Shown here piece after piece: positions 36,179 through 45,621 of a stretch of 64,000 nt of DNA. The stretch spans positions 1 through 64,000 of the forward strand of contig SVOL01000003.1 of assembly GCA_015066395.1 (NCBI GenBank), given 5' to 3'. Both the position numbers and the translations under genes were made by a program. The stretch's first letter is position 1. Every line of letters begins with the position of its first letter. This stretch comes from Oscillospiraceae bacterium (lineage in GTDB: Bacteria > Bacillota > Clostridia > Oscillospirales > Acutalibacteraceae). Below the pieces are notes generated by a model, which saw only the letters and a list, made by a program, of their open reading frames with translations, did not search any database and had not been told where the DNA came from.

Positions 36179-38059
36179 TTAATTTTCCTCCAACATCCGG
36201 CCCAAGGTTTCCCATTCTTCCATAAGAGACAATAATTTTTCTTCTAAAGCGGCCGATTTTTCGGTAAGTTCCGCCACCTTGAGGTAGTCCGAAACCACCT
36301 CTTCGGAACCCAGCATCGCGTTAAGCGTTTCTATCTCCTGCTCGATTGCGGCGATCTGCTCCTCACACCTTTTGAACGCGGTCTTAGCCTTTCTGAGATT
36401 AGAAGCATCCTGCTTTCTTTTCAAATACTCGTTTTTGGCCGCAGACGGTGCTTTTACCACCGTGTTTTCGGTCGCGACAACTCGTGTTTCGAGATATTTA
36501 TCATAATTACCGTCCAAAGTTTTGACCGTTTTGTCCTCAAAATACATTATCGAAGTCGCAAGGCGGTTTATGAGATAGCGGTCGTGCGACACACAGATCA
36601 AAGTGCCGTCAAAATCAGCCAAAGCCTCCTCCAGAATCTCACGCGATTCCAGATCCAGATGGTTAGTCGGCTCATCGAGTAAAAGCAGGTTATTGTGTGC
36701 CAGCATCAACCGGCACAAAGCCACTCTTGCTCGCTCGCCGCCCGAAAGGTTTTCGATCTTGCTAAAGACCTCATCACCTTTAAAAAGAAACAGTGCCAAC
36801 GCACTTCTGAGTGCTGTGTCACCGAGTCTCGGGTAGTCATCGCGAAGCTGCCCAAAAACGGTTTTGTTTAAATCGAGATTTCGTTGATGCTGGTCGAAAT
36901 ATCCGACCGACACACCAACGCCGTATTGAACCCTCGTCTTATCCAGCAACTGCCCCAAAAGCGTGGTTTTTCCGCAGCCGTTAGGACCGATTATAAAAAT
37001 ACGCTGACCGCGGCGAACACTCAAAGAAACGTTGTTATAAAGAGCTTTTCCCTCAAAAGCAACGCTTAAATTCTCGGCCTCTAAAACCTCATCACCGCTT
37101 CTGACCGACGAAGAGAACGACAAAGTCATACTCTCCTTTTCGCTGTCGGGGATCTCTAACCCTTCAAGCATTCGGTCGATCATTTTCTGCTTTGACTCAG
37201 CGGTTTTAATGTTCTTTTCGCGGTTCCACCTGCGTTGCTGTTCAATAATTCTTTCAATGCGGTCAACCTCCCGCATCGTGTTTTCATAATTACGGCGGAC
37301 AGCCTCTTTCCGCTCTTCGCGGACAACACAGTATTTCGAGTAATTACCGTTGCAGGTGTAGAGTTTATTATTATCTAATTCAAAAATTTTGTTGGCAACG
37401 CGATCAAGAAAATAACGGTCGTGCGAAATTATCATTACCGCACGCTTGCAGGTCTTGATATAACCGTCAAGCCACTCGATAGCATCAATGTCAAGATGGT
37501 TGGTAGGCTCGTCCAACAAAATAACATCGGGAGCCGAGAGCAACAGCTTGCAAAGCTCGACCTTCGACCGCTGACCGCCCGAAAGTTCGGCGACCGACAG
37601 TCGCTGCTCCGACGCGGTAAATCCGACACCCGAAAGTGCCGCGGCAGTCCTCGAACGGTAGGTCAGTCCGCCCTCACGCTCAAACCTCTCTCTTAACACG
37701 GCCTGACGGGCAATAAGCTCCTCATCAGCCGAGGTCTCGAGCCTTAAATTTACCTCGTTCAATTCCTCTTCGAGCTTTTGCAATCCTTGAAAAACACTAA
37801 GTGTCTCCTCATAAGCCGAAAGGGTCGAACCCTGGCAAGCGTGTTGTTGCAAAACACCGACCGAAATGCCGCTCTGTCTCACAACACCGCCTGCATCATA
37901 CGGCTCATCACCCGTCAGAATGTTGAAAAGCGTGGTTTTGCCTGTACCGTTTCCGCCAATAAGACCGATTATATCGTTAGGCTCGACCGAAAACGTAATG
38001 CCGTCAAACAGCAGATTGTCACCAAAACTTTTGGTGAGCCCGTTTACTCCAATTAACAT
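36179..38059 (-). CDS. ABC-F family ribosome-associated ATPase
   Basis: A 626-residue soluble protein with two ABC cassettes (P-loops GGNGTGKTTL near 35 and GPNGCGKTTL near 360; signatures LSGGQRSKVELC and LSGGERARVALC; Walker B VILLDEPTNHLD and LLLLDEPTNHLD). A P-site-tRNA interaction linker with charged helices lies between them, and a C-terminal coiled coil (about 560-626) follows. This is the ABC-F layout (Uup/YdiF-like), acting on the ribosome; some relatives protect against ribosome-targeting antibiotics. No membrane segments. It follows DAHP synthase by 15 bp. Confidence 0.9.
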   Translation of the reverse strand: MLIGVNGLTKSFGDNLLFDGITFSVEPNDIIGLIGGNGTGKTTLFNILTGDEPYDAGGVVRQSGISVGVLQQHACQGSTLSAYEETLSVFQGLQKLEEELNEVNLRLETSADEELIARQAVLRERFEREGGLTYRSRTAAALSGVGFTASEQRLSVAELSGGQRSKVELCKLLLSAPDVILLDEPTNHLDIDAIEWLDGYIKTCKRAVMIISHDRYFLDRVANKIFELDNNKLYTCNGNYSKYCVVREERKEAVRRNYENTMREVDRIERIIEQQRRWNREKNIKTAESKQKMIDRMLEGLEIPDSEKESMTLSFSSSVRSGDEVLEAENLSVAFEGKALYNNVSLSVRRGQRIFIIGPNGCGKTTLLGQLLDKTRVQYGVGVSVGYFDQHQRNLDLNKTVFGQLRDDYPRLGDTALRSALALFLFKGDEVFSKIENLSGGERARVALCRLMLAHNNLLLLDEPTNHLDLESREILEEALADFDGTLICVSHDRYLINRLATSIMYFEDKTVKTLDGNYDKYLETRVVATENTVVKAPSAAKNEYLKRKQDASNLRKAKTAFKRCEEQIAAIEQEIETLNAMLGSEEVVSDYLKVAELTEKSAALEEKLLSLMEEWETLGRMLEEN

Positions 38060-38074
38060 TTACACCCTCTGAAA

Positions 38075-39103
38075 TTACAAAAGATCGGCCATTTCAAGAA
38101 CAAGACGCTCGGTCTTTTCCCAACCGAGACAAGGGTCGGTGATCGACTTGCCGTAAATACCCTCGCCTATCTTCTGACTGCCGTCTTCCAAGTAGCTCTC
38201 GATCATAAATCCCTTGGTCATTTTCTTTATATCCTCAGAATGGCGGCAACTGTGAAGGACCTCTTTACAGATCCTTATCTGCTCCAAATACTTCTTGCCT
38301 GAGTTTGAATGGTTGGTATCGACAATAAGCGACATATTCTGCAGATTTCTTGCCGCGTACATTTCATAAAGCTTGCTGAGGTCCTCGTAATGATAGTTAG
38401 GCAAAGATCTTCCCTCGCTGTCGACCGAGCCGCGCAAAATAGCGTGGCACAACGGATTACCGTCGGTAGTTGCTTCCCAACCTCTGTAAATAAAGGTCTG
38501 CGGATGCTGAGCCGCGGTTATTGAGTTAAGCATAACAGAGAAGTCGCCGCTGGTGGGATTTTTCATACCGACCGGCAGGTCAATGCTGCTGGCAACAAGG
38601 CGGTGCTGCTGGTTCTCGACCGAACGCGCACCGACAGCGATATATGAGAGAACATCGGACAAATAGGCATAATTCTCGGGATAAAGCATTTCATCTGCAC
38701 TGGATAATCCGGTCTCGGTCATTGCTCTTATGTGCAGATGACGGATAGCCATAAGTCCCTTTATCATATCCGGCTTTTCGTTGGGATTGGGCTGATGGAC
38801 CATACCCTTATAGCCGTCTCCCGTGGTACGGGGTTTATTGGTGTAGATCCTCGGAACTACGACCAACTTATCCTTCACCTTCTCCTGCAAAACGGCAAGA
38901 CGATGTATATATTCAACGACCGGCTCCTCGGAATCGGCCGAGCAGGGACCGATAATGAGCAACATTCTGCTATCTTCACCCTTAAAGATCTTGGCGATCT
39001 CCTCATCCCTTTTAGCTTTAGCCGCCTGGACCTCTTCGGGAACAGGCATCTGCTCCTTGATAAACTCAGGTTGAGGCAACATTCTTTCATGAACGATTGA
39101 CAT
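38075..39103 (-). CDS. 3-deoxy-7-phosphoheptulonate synthase (DAHP synthase), AroG type
   Basis: A 342-residue class I-alpha DAHP synthase, the first step of the shikimate pathway, joining PEP and erythrose 4-phosphate. Motifs include IGPCSADSEEPVVEY, RIYTNKPRTTGDGYKG, GVGARSVENQQHR-like IAVGARSVENQQHR, PVGMKNPTSGD and DTNHSNSGKKYLEQ. It lacks a chorismate mutase domain. The N-terminal extension typical of feedback-regulated AroG/F/H is present, so amino-acid inhibition is plausible. ATG 39103 has GGAG nine bases upstream. First gene of the minus-strand operon to 33.9 kb. Confidence 0.93.
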   Translation of the reverse strand: MSIVHERMLPQPEFIKEQMPVPEEVQAAKAKRDEEIAKIFKGEDSRMLLIIGPCSADSEEPVVEYIHRLAVLQEKVKDKLVVVPRIYTNKPRTTGDGYKGMVHQPNPNEKPDMIKGLMAIRHLHIRAMTETGLSSADEMLYPENYAYLSDVLSYIAVGARSVENQQHRLVASSIDLPVGMKNPTSGDFSVMLNSITAAQHPQTFIYRGWEATTDGNPLCHAILRGSVDSEGRSLPNYHYEDLSKLYEMYAARNLQNMSLIVDTNHSNSGKKYLEQIRICKEVLHSCRHSEDIKKMTKGFMIESYLEDGSQKIGEGIYGKSITDPCLGWEKTERLVLEMADLL

Positions 39104-39156
39104 TTTAAGTACTCCTTCAAACTTATAAAGTTATAAATATTCATTTAAACGTAATT

Positions 39157-39186
39157 ATTATAGCATTATAACACCCACTCGTGCAA
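39157..39186 (-). promoter_or_regulatory. candidate DAHP synthase promoter
   Basis: TTGCAC (39181-39186) and TATAAT (39157-39162) on the minus strand are 18 bp apart. A second TATAAT overlaps upstream. The leader is about 45-50 nt. Confidence 0.55.
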
Positions 39187-39241
39187 ATTTAAAGACCTTT
39201 CTTAAAATTTTTATACACTTCCGATTGTTACAAATCGTTAA

Positions 39242-39270
39242 TTGAAAAATATCAAAGGATGTGGTATACT
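39242..39270 (+). promoter_or_regulatory. promoter of the LTA-synthase-like/copper ATPase operon
   Basis: TTGAAA (39242-39247) and TATACT (39265-39270) are exactly 17 bp apart, with GTGG in front of the -10. The next base starts the four-way-junction element described below. Confidence 0.7.
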
Positions 39271-39339
39271 GGTTTCACGCGGCGGTTGCTCCGCCGAAAA
39301 TGCTTTGCATTTTAAAAATCGAAGATTTTTCGTGAAACC
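39271..39339 (+). repeat. perfect four-way junction of abutting palindromes
   Basis: GGTTTCACG (39271-39279) and CGTGAAACC (39331-39339) close a structure that contains three hairpins back to back: CGGCGG-TTGCT-CCGCCG (39280-39296), AAAATGC-TTT-GCATTTT (39297-39313) and AAAAATC-GAA-GATTTTT (39314-39330). No base at the junction is unpaired. It begins right after the -10 box, so the transcript would start inside the closing stem. CCGCC recurs at 39338-39342 and can compete for GGCGG. Confidence 0.75.
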
Positions 39340-39381
39340 GCCAATTTTAAACAAATTTCAAATTCAAAAGAAGGTTCTTAA

Positions 39382-41592
39382 ATGATAAAAGATAAATTGC
39401 TAAAGGGTTTTAAAGCGATCGGCAAGCACCTGACACCCGCGATTCTTTTTTTGCACCGTCACCCGTGGTTGATCTCAATGATCTTAGGATTCGTGCTGAA
39501 CTTTGCGACCGAGTGCTTTCACCGTCATTCCCTCTTAAAAGGCCTTTCCCATATCGTCGACAGTCCTCTGCCCTTTTTGTTCAACACACTTATAGTCATC
39601 ACGGTATTATCCCTTTCAAACTTCTTTAAGAAACGCTATTGCGTGATGTTTTTGCTGGGAGCAGTATTTTTAGGCTTCGGTATTGCCAACGGTATAGTGC
39701 TGGCCAACAGAGTAACTCCGCTCGAGTGGGCCGACCTGCAGATAGTCAAGCTCAGCATCATCAAAATATATCTCAACTTGTTTGAGATAATCCTGCTTGT
39801 AGCCCTTATTTTGGCGGCGGTCGTGGCACTGGTGATGTTCTTTGTAAAGTGTCCGAAGTCTCCTGTCAATTACTTTAAAAGTGCCGTATTCTCTGTGGCC
39901 TGCGGCGTTGTTCTGACGCTGTCGCTTATAGGCTTCAGACACTCCGGTATCTTAATGTCCGAGCACGTTAAAAACCTCGCCAACGCCTATAAGGATTACG
40001 GCTTCAACTACTGCTTTTTGTGCAGTATGCTCGACCTCGGTATCGACGAGCCGTCGCAGTACGACAAGGGCGATGTCGGCAAGATCGTCGGCTCGCTTCA
40101 AAACGCCGCCCTTTCAAATTCCGAGGTCAATTCCAAAAAAGACGCCCTGCACAACGGGGAAAAACCCAACATCGTGTTTTTGCAGTTGGAGACCTTCTTT
40201 GACGTAAACCATTTGTCGAATATCAAGTTTTCGCAAAACCCTATCCCCAACTTCACACGCTTGCAGAAGGAATTTTCATCCGGTTATCTGACGGTTCCCT
40301 CAATAGGTGCAGGTACCGCCAACACGGAATTTGAAGTCATTTCGGGAATGTCTTTGGAATATTTCGGCGTCGGCGAATATCCTTACAAAACCATTCTGCA
40401 AAAGACTGAGTGCGAAAGCATCTGCTATAATCTGTCAAATCACGGCTATTCGAGCCACGCGATACACAATAACAACGCTTCCTTCTATGATCGGAATAAG
40501 GTGTTCCAGAATTTAGGCTTCGATACCTTTACTTCTATCGAGTATATGCAGGACGTTGAATATACCCAAAATGGCTGGGCAAAGGATGACGTTCTACTCA
40601 GCTGTATTACTGATGCTTTAGATTCAACCGAGTCCCCCGACTTAGTCTACACCATTTCGGTCCAGAGCCACGGTAAGTATCCGTCTGATTATTTAGAGGA
40701 ACTGCCCATTACCGTTACCGGTTTTGAAGACCCAGATGTCAACCGCTCTTTCCAGTATTATGTAAACCAACTCTATGAGGTCGATGCTGTTGTAGGCGAC
40801 ATTCTTGACACTCTTATGACCCGCGATGAAAAAACTGTTGTGGTTATGTTCGGCGACCACCTGCCGAGCTTTGACATCACCGAAGCTGACCTTTTAAACG
40901 GTGACCTTTTCCAGACCGAATACGTAATATGGGATAACTTCGGAATGGAACGTGAAGAAAAAGACCTCTACACCTATCAGCTGGCCGCCGAGGTTTTAGG
41001 CGGGATCGGCTGTGATGACGGTCTTATGACCAAGCTTCACCAGAACTTTATGAACAACTCTAAATACCGCACCTGGATGGAGGTACTGCAGTACGACGCC
41101 CTTTACGGACAGAAGTATGCCTACGGCGGTGAAGAAAACTACCCTTATACCGCAACAACTATCCGGATGGGTGTTAATGAAGTCACTCTATCAACCGTCG
41201 AGATCAACAGCACCAACACCACGGTCACAATAACCGGCAAAAATTTCACCGACTTCAGCAAAATACTGCTGAACGGCAAGATCGTCTCCACACAAAAGCT
41301 GGATAACGAGACTCTCATAGCTTCCAACGTCAAACTGAAAGCCGGCGACTATCTGAGCGTTGCCCAGATCGACAAAGAACACAGCGTTTTAAGTCAGACA
41401 CAGAACTATATCGTGGGCGGCACTGTAGACCACCCTGTTCTGTCGGTCGATACCGACAATATAATTAAACCCCGTACCATAAGCACCGTTGCGGCCATTT
41501 CGATAATCGTCGCTTCCATAGCGGTGATCGCCCTGAGCTTAGCGGTGATCTTTGTCGTAAGACGGAAAAAGAATATTAATAAGGAGCAATAA
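39382..41592 (+). CDS. LTA-synthase-family membrane sulfatase with extra C-terminal TIG-like domain and second anchor
   Basis: A 736-residue membrane protein. Five N-terminal helices (about 28-200) precede an extracellular alkaline-phosphatase/sulfatase domain (about 255-565) with [13 protein letters not shown], nucleophile Thr in [14 protein letters not shown] and metal-binding FGDHLPSF. This matches LtaS/YfgF-type phosphoglycerol transferases that build lipoteichoic acid-like polymers. After it comes an Ig/TIG-like beta domain (about 605-690) with [20 protein letters not shown], then a C-terminal helix (about 700-726) and a basic tail. The last two parts are not usual for LtaS. The enzyme activity is inferred. 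Copper ATPase follows by 1 bp. Confidence 0.82.
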   Translation: MIKDKLLKGFKAIGKHLTPAILFLHRHPWLISMILGFVLNFATECFHRHSLLKGLSHIVDSPLPFLFNTLIVITVLSLSNFFKKRYCVMFLLGAVFLGFGIANGIVLANRVTPLEWADLQIVKLSIIKIYLNLFEIILLVALILAAVVALVMFFVKCPKSPVNYFKSAVFSVACGVVLTLSLIGFRHSGILMSEHVKNLANAYKDYGFNYCFLCSMLDLGIDEPSQYDKGDVGKIVGSLQNAALSNSEVNSKKDALHNGEKPNIVFLQLETFFDVNHLSNIKFSQNPIPNFTRLQKEFSSGYLTVPSIGAGTANTEFEVISGMSLEYFGVGEYPYKTILQKTECESICYNLSNHGYSSHAIHNNNASFYDRNKVFQNLGFDTFTSIEYMQDVEYTQNGWAKDDVLLSCITDALDSTESPDLVYTISVQSHGKYPSDYLEELPITVTGFEDPDVNRSFQYYVNQLYEVDAVVGDILDTLMTRDEKTVVVMFGDHLPSFDITEADLLNGDLFQTEYVIWDNFGMEREEKDLYTYQLAAEVLGGIGCDDGLMTKLHQNFMNNSKYRTWMEVLQYDALYGQKYAYGGEENYPYTATTIRMGVNEVTLSTVEINSTNTTVTITGKNFTDFSKILLNGKIVSTQKLDNETLIASNVKLKAGDYLSVAQIDKEHSVLSQTQNYIVGGTVDHPVLSVDTDNIIKPRTISTVAAISIIVASIAVIALSLAVIFVVRRKKNINKEQ

Positions 41593-41593
41593 A

Positions 41594-43810
41594 ATGAAAC
41601 AGCGTTTTCAGGTCGGCGGTATGTACTGTGCCGCCTGCTCTGCAAGGGTGCAAAAGGCTGTATCCGAGCTCGAAGGCGTAACAAAAGCCGAAGTTAATCT
41701 CATAGCCAACTCGATGACGGTCGATTACGACGGAGAGCTCCAAAGTTTTGACTCAATTTGCCGTGCGGTGGCCGATGCAGGCTACACGGCAAGCGAATAT
41801 GTTTACAGATCCAAGGACGCTGAGCAAAACGCGGCAGCACTCAAAAAAATGCTTCGCCGTCTTATCATCTCGTTTATTTTGCTGTTCGTGCTGATGTTCT
41901 TTTCAATGCAGCACATGTTCGGCTATTCCTTGCCTGCGTTTTTCCTTGATCCTATCGTAATGGCTGTTACCCAGCTTATAATAACGGTGCCTATAATAAT
42001 CCTGAATTTCGGCTACTTCAAACGCGGATTCAAAAACCTTGTGAAATTAGCACCGAATATGGACTCGCTGATAGCGTTGGGATCGAGTGCATCATTCATT
42101 TACAGCCTGTATATACTGATCGCACTCGCGTTGAACGAACTGGATATAGCAACTATAAATTTGCACGGTGCACACCTTTATTTTGAATCGGCGGCAATGA
42201 TACTGACGCTTATCACCTTAGGCAAGTTTTTGGAAGCCAGAGGTAAAAACAAGACCGGAGCGGCCATAGAAGGCCTTATGAAACTGACCCCTAAGACTGC
42301 CACGCTTTTGACCGCCGACAACACTGAGATCTCAGTCAATGTCACATCGGTAAAAGAAGGCGATCTGATAGTAGCCCGACCCGGTGACACGATAGCGGTC
42401 GACGGCGTCGTTATGAGCGGAACATCGTCAGTCGATTCAAGTGCCATTACAGGCGAAAGTCTCCCACAAGAGATAACCGTCGGTGACAAGGTCACCGGTG
42501 CCACCCAAAACCTTTCAGGCCGCATTGTTTACAGGGCCGAAAAGGTCGGCGAGGATACGGTGATCGCCCAGATCATTCACCTTGTTGAGGAGGCAGGCGG
42601 TTCGGTGGCTCCGATATCACGTCTGGCCGACAAAATAAGCCTTTATTTCGTCCCCACGGTCATCGGCATCGCCCTTCTGACCTTTACGGCCTGGCTGCTG
42701 CTTGGCAAAGAGTTCGCCTTCGCACTCAACGCCGCCATATCGGTACTCGTCATCTCCTGCCCTTGTGCTTTAGGACTTGCCACACCTGCCGCAATAATGG
42801 CAGGGATCGGAGCAGGTGCCAAAAACGGTGTGCTTGTAAAATCGGCGGCAGTGCTTGAAACCTCACACAAGGTCGACACGGTCGTGCTTGATAAAACGGG
42901 CACGGTGACCGAGGGTCATCCTTCGGTATCGGCCGTTTTCGGCGATGAAGATATCTTAAAGTTGGCGGTCTCGCTCGAAAAAAATTCAAACCATCCCTTG
43001 GCTGACGCCGTGTGCCGATATGCCGAAAGTCAGAACGTCACGCCGTTTGAGGTGACCGATTTTAAAGACGTTCCAGGACTGGGTGTCAATGGCACGGTAA
43101 ACGGTCAGACGGTCATTGCCGGCAACCGACGCTTCATCGACCGATCGGGCATAGACTTCAGCCAATACGACTCAACCATCACAGGTCTGTACCAAAGCGG
43201 AGCCACCGTGTTGCTCATAGCATTCGGCGGAAAAGCCAAAGGCGTGATCGGCGTGAAAGACGGACTGAAGACCGAAAGTTTTGAAAGCATTGCCAAAATG
43301 CGTTCGATGGGAAAAAGGGTCATAATGCTGACCGGTGACGGTGAAGGAGCCGCCAAAGCCATAGCACAAGAGGCCGGCATAGACGAATACCGCTTTGACG
43401 TTCTGCCTCAGGATAAGGAGCGATATGTCCGCGAACTGCAGGCCGAAGGCCAATGTGTTGCAATGATCGGCGACGGCATCAACGACGCTCCTGCATTAAT
43501 GTCGGCTGATGTCGGCATAGCGATCGGTGCAGGAACCGATATCGCGATCGAGGCCGCCGACATCGTTCTGTCGGGCAGCAGTTTAAAGGAAGCCGTCACA
43601 GCTTTACGGCTCGGTGATGCAGTTATTCGCAATATCAAAATGAGCCTGTTCTGGGCCTTTTTCTATAACACCGCAGGTATTCCTGTTGCGGCAGGCGTGT
43701 TCAGCTTTTTGGGAGTTACCCTTAACCCTATGATAGCCGCAGCGGCAATGAGTTGCAGTTCTGTCTGTGTAGTGCTCAACGCCTTGAGGCTGACACGGTT
43801 TAAAAAGTAA
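41594..43810 (+). CDS. copA: heavy-metal P1B-type ATPase, copper exporter CopA-like
   Basis: A 738-residue P-type ATPase. One N-terminal HMA domain has the metal motif [10 protein letters not shown] (Cys12, Cys15). Eight helices follow, with the transport-site CPC motif in helix 6 (about 388-390). The phosphorylation site is DKTGT at Asp433, and TGES, HP (NSNHPLADA) and [12 protein letters not shown] are present. CPC and the CxxC domain point to Cu+ efflux. It starts one base after the LTA-synthase-like gene with AAGGAG in front; no CopZ or CsoR/CopY regulator lies nearby. Confidence 0.92.
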   Translation: MKQRFQVGGMYCAACSARVQKAVSELEGVTKAEVNLIANSMTVDYDGELQSFDSICRAVADAGYTASEYVYRSKDAEQNAAALKKMLRRLIISFILLFVLMFFSMQHMFGYSLPAFFLDPIVMAVTQLIITVPIIILNFGYFKRGFKNLVKLAPNMDSLIALGSSASFIYSLYILIALALNELDIATINLHGAHLYFESAAMILTLITLGKFLEARGKNKTGAAIEGLMKLTPKTATLLTADNTEISVNVTSVKEGDLIVARPGDTIAVDGVVMSGTSSVDSSAITGESLPQEITVGDKVTGATQNLSGRIVYRAEKVGEDTVIAQIIHLVEEAGGSVAPISRLADKISLYFVPTVIGIALLTFTAWLLLGKEFAFALNAAISVLVISCPCALGLATPAAIMAGIGAGAKNGVLVKSAAVLETSHKVDTVVLDKTGTVTEGHPSVSAVFGDEDILKLAVSLEKNSNHPLADAVCRYAESQNVTPFEVTDFKDVPGLGVNGTVNGQTVIAGNRRFIDRSGIDFSQYDSTITGLYQSGATVLLIAFGGKAKGVIGVKDGLKTESFESIAKMRSMGKRVIMLTGDGEGAAKAIAQEAGIDEYRFDVLPQDKERYVRELQAEGQCVAMIGDGINDAPALMSADVGIAIGAGTDIAIEAADIVLSGSSLKEAVTALRLGDAVIRNIKMSLFWAFFYNTAGIPVAAGVFSFLGVTLNPMIAAAAMSCSSVCVVLNALRLTRFKK

Positions 43811-43846
43811 AAAAATCCCGTACCGAGCGGTACGGGATTTTTGTTT
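43811..43846. terminator. bidirectional terminator between copA and the DUF4340 gene
   Basis: AAATCCCGTACC-GAGC-GGTACGGGATTT is a 12-bp perfect stem with A and T runs on both sides, placed between two convergent genes. Confidence 0.9.
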
Positions 43847-45621
43847 TAAATTGTCGTTTCGGGGACTATTCCGCCGTTAATGTAGATATCTAAGTAACGA
43901 GTTATCTCATTAACCGAAGTTTTAAGCACCTTACCATAAACGTTACCGTCAACAAAGACCAGATAATGATACTGACTTTCGGCACACTCGGTTATCTCGA
44001 GCACGGTATCCTTATAATTCTTGTGGACAAACCGCACCTTTAACACCAAATCTCCCTTTTTGGCTTCGGTGTCGAAATCGAGCAGCGACAGGTACAGCAC
44101 ACGCTGATACAGATTCTTAAAGCTGACGGTGTCATACTCTGTTCCACCCTTTTTGATCTTGGTGGTGTACGCATCGGTCTCGCCTTTGATAGGCGTATGA
44201 ATGATGTTGAAACGGTGAACGCCATTGGAATCGGTGTACTCGAGTGCATTAAGCGTATAGATATTCTCCATAACAACGTCGGTTCCGAACATATTTTCAA
44301 GGTCGGACGGTATGAAGTCAAACACGCTCTGGTCGACATAGAATATCTGCTGTTTACCCTCGATCATAACCGGCAGGCTGGTTGAATCCTCCTGAATAAC
44401 ACCGCCTACTATGATCTTGAACTTGTAGTCACCGGCCTTAAACTCAATAACGCATTTCGGCTTATCCAACTGACAGTTTTTTATACTCGTATCGGTCGCC
44501 TTATAGGTGAGCAACGAGTCAGCCTTTAATCCGGTGCTTGCAAAGGATATGATCTCGGCAATGAACTCCTTGTTTGCAGGACGGTTGTACGGCGACGACA
44601 TAAAATACGGCAAAAACTCAGCCGACGGGGATTTGCTGATGGTAAAGGTGACCGGTTTATCACCGATCAACTCGCCCGAAAGCTTGATATAATCATAATA
44701 TACCAATTCATCCTGATCGTCGTAATATTTCTTATTACTGTCGGTTTTGAGCATGGTGCCGACCATCGTTTTATCGGCAAAATCTATAGGCAGGTAGTCG
44801 TAGTATTTAACCGTCTCCTCACCCACAACATAAACCTTTTCATCGCCGCTGACGGTAACATAGTTGCCGTTGCCCGTAGGAATACGGTCACCCACGAGAA
44901 TAACCATATCCTCAGTGCCATCGTTGAATTCAACCACAACACCTCTGGTCGCATTCTCGCTGTCGATACCGTATGCGGCATAGTATTCCTCAAGTGTCGG
45001 ATAAGTGTTGGGCATCTCTCTCGACGCTGTGATGTTTAGACAGTTTTTGATGTGTGCGGCGATAGTTGCACTTAAAGTAAGATTGCTGTCAATGCCGTTT
45101 ATCTGCCACATTACGTCATATTCGGGCTTCGAGGGATCCGACGAAGCGGCAGAAGAGACTGTCGCACCGGCCGATTTTACATAATAGGGCGAGAAAGTGT
45201 AGGACTCATAATAATTGTTGATGGAAAAACTCTTAATATTGGAAGAAACGGTTTTTTCCTTGCCGTTTATCTTGGCGGTGGAGTTTTTAACCAGCTCGTC
45301 ATACTTAAGAACCTCAATAGAGTTAGTTAAAACACTGCTGTTGCCTGAAGCCGTCTCCTGCTCTTCGGGAAGAAATTTTACCACGGCAAAAACCGAAAGA
45401 CCGATAGCAACACACAAAACGCACGCCACAACAACAGTTAATATCCGCTTTGTTTCGCCCTTTCTGACCGGCTTTTTTTCGTTATAAACACGTTTAGAAA
45501 ACACGGTGGAATTCTCGGTCTCATATTTTGCCGTCTTGTTTTCGCCGGACGGCTGAGAACCCTCTGAAATATCTTCCTTTGAGTTTTCCAACTCTTTATC
45601 GGGAATGTTTTTATCTATCAT
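43846..45621 (-). CDS. DUF4340-type accessory protein of a Gld-like ABC system
   Basis: A 591-residue protein with a hydrophilic, acidic cytoplasmic N-terminus (about 1-58), one transmembrane helix (about 60-82) and a large extracytoplasmic beta-rich part that contains repeated modules of the DUF4340 kind (for example KYYDYLPIDFADKTMV and IFYVDQSVFDFIPSDLENMF). Start ATG 45621 overlaps the GldG-like stop by 4 bp (ATGA); the frame runs 12 codons further upstream but inside that gene. It is the last gene of a four-gene set with GldG-like, permease and ATPase. No enzyme motif is seen; role unknown. Confidence 0.8.
   Translation of the reverse strand: MIDKNIPDKELENSKEDISEGSQPSGENKTAKYETENSTVFSKRVYNEKKPVRKGETKRILTVVVACVLCVAIGLSVFAVVKFLPEEQETASGNSSVLTNSIEVLKYDELVKNSTAKINGKEKTVSSNIKSFSINNYYESYTFSPYYVKSAGATVSSAASSDPSKPEYDVMWQINGIDSNLTLSATIAAHIKNCLNITASREMPNTYPTLEEYYAAYGIDSENATRGVVVEFNDGTEDMVILVGDRIPTGNGNYVTVSGDEKVYVVGEETVKYYDYLPIDFADKTMVGTMLKTDSNKKYYDDQDELVYYDYIKLSGELIGDKPVTFTISKSPSAEFLPYFMSSPYNRPANKEFIAEIISFASTGLKADSLLTYKATDTSIKNCQLDKPKCVIEFKAGDYKFKIIVGGVIQEDSTSLPVMIEGKQQIFYVDQSVFDFIPSDLENMFGTDVVMENIYTLNALEYTDSNGVHRFNIIHTPIKGETDAYTTKIKKGGTEYDTVSFKNLYQRVLYLSLLDFDTEAKKGDLVLKVRFVHKNYKDTVLEITECAESQYHYLVFVDGNVYGKVLKTSVNEITRYLDIYINGGIVPETTI

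Noticed and set aside
39271-39339. tRNA gene, because of the cloverleaf
   Set aside because: The element has a zero-base junction, no T-loop or CCA end and very short AT-rich hairpins; it is a palindrome cluster.
41594-43810. Copper ATPase as part of a metal-resistance island
   Set aside because: No CopZ, CopY, CsoR, transposase or change in base composition is seen around it.
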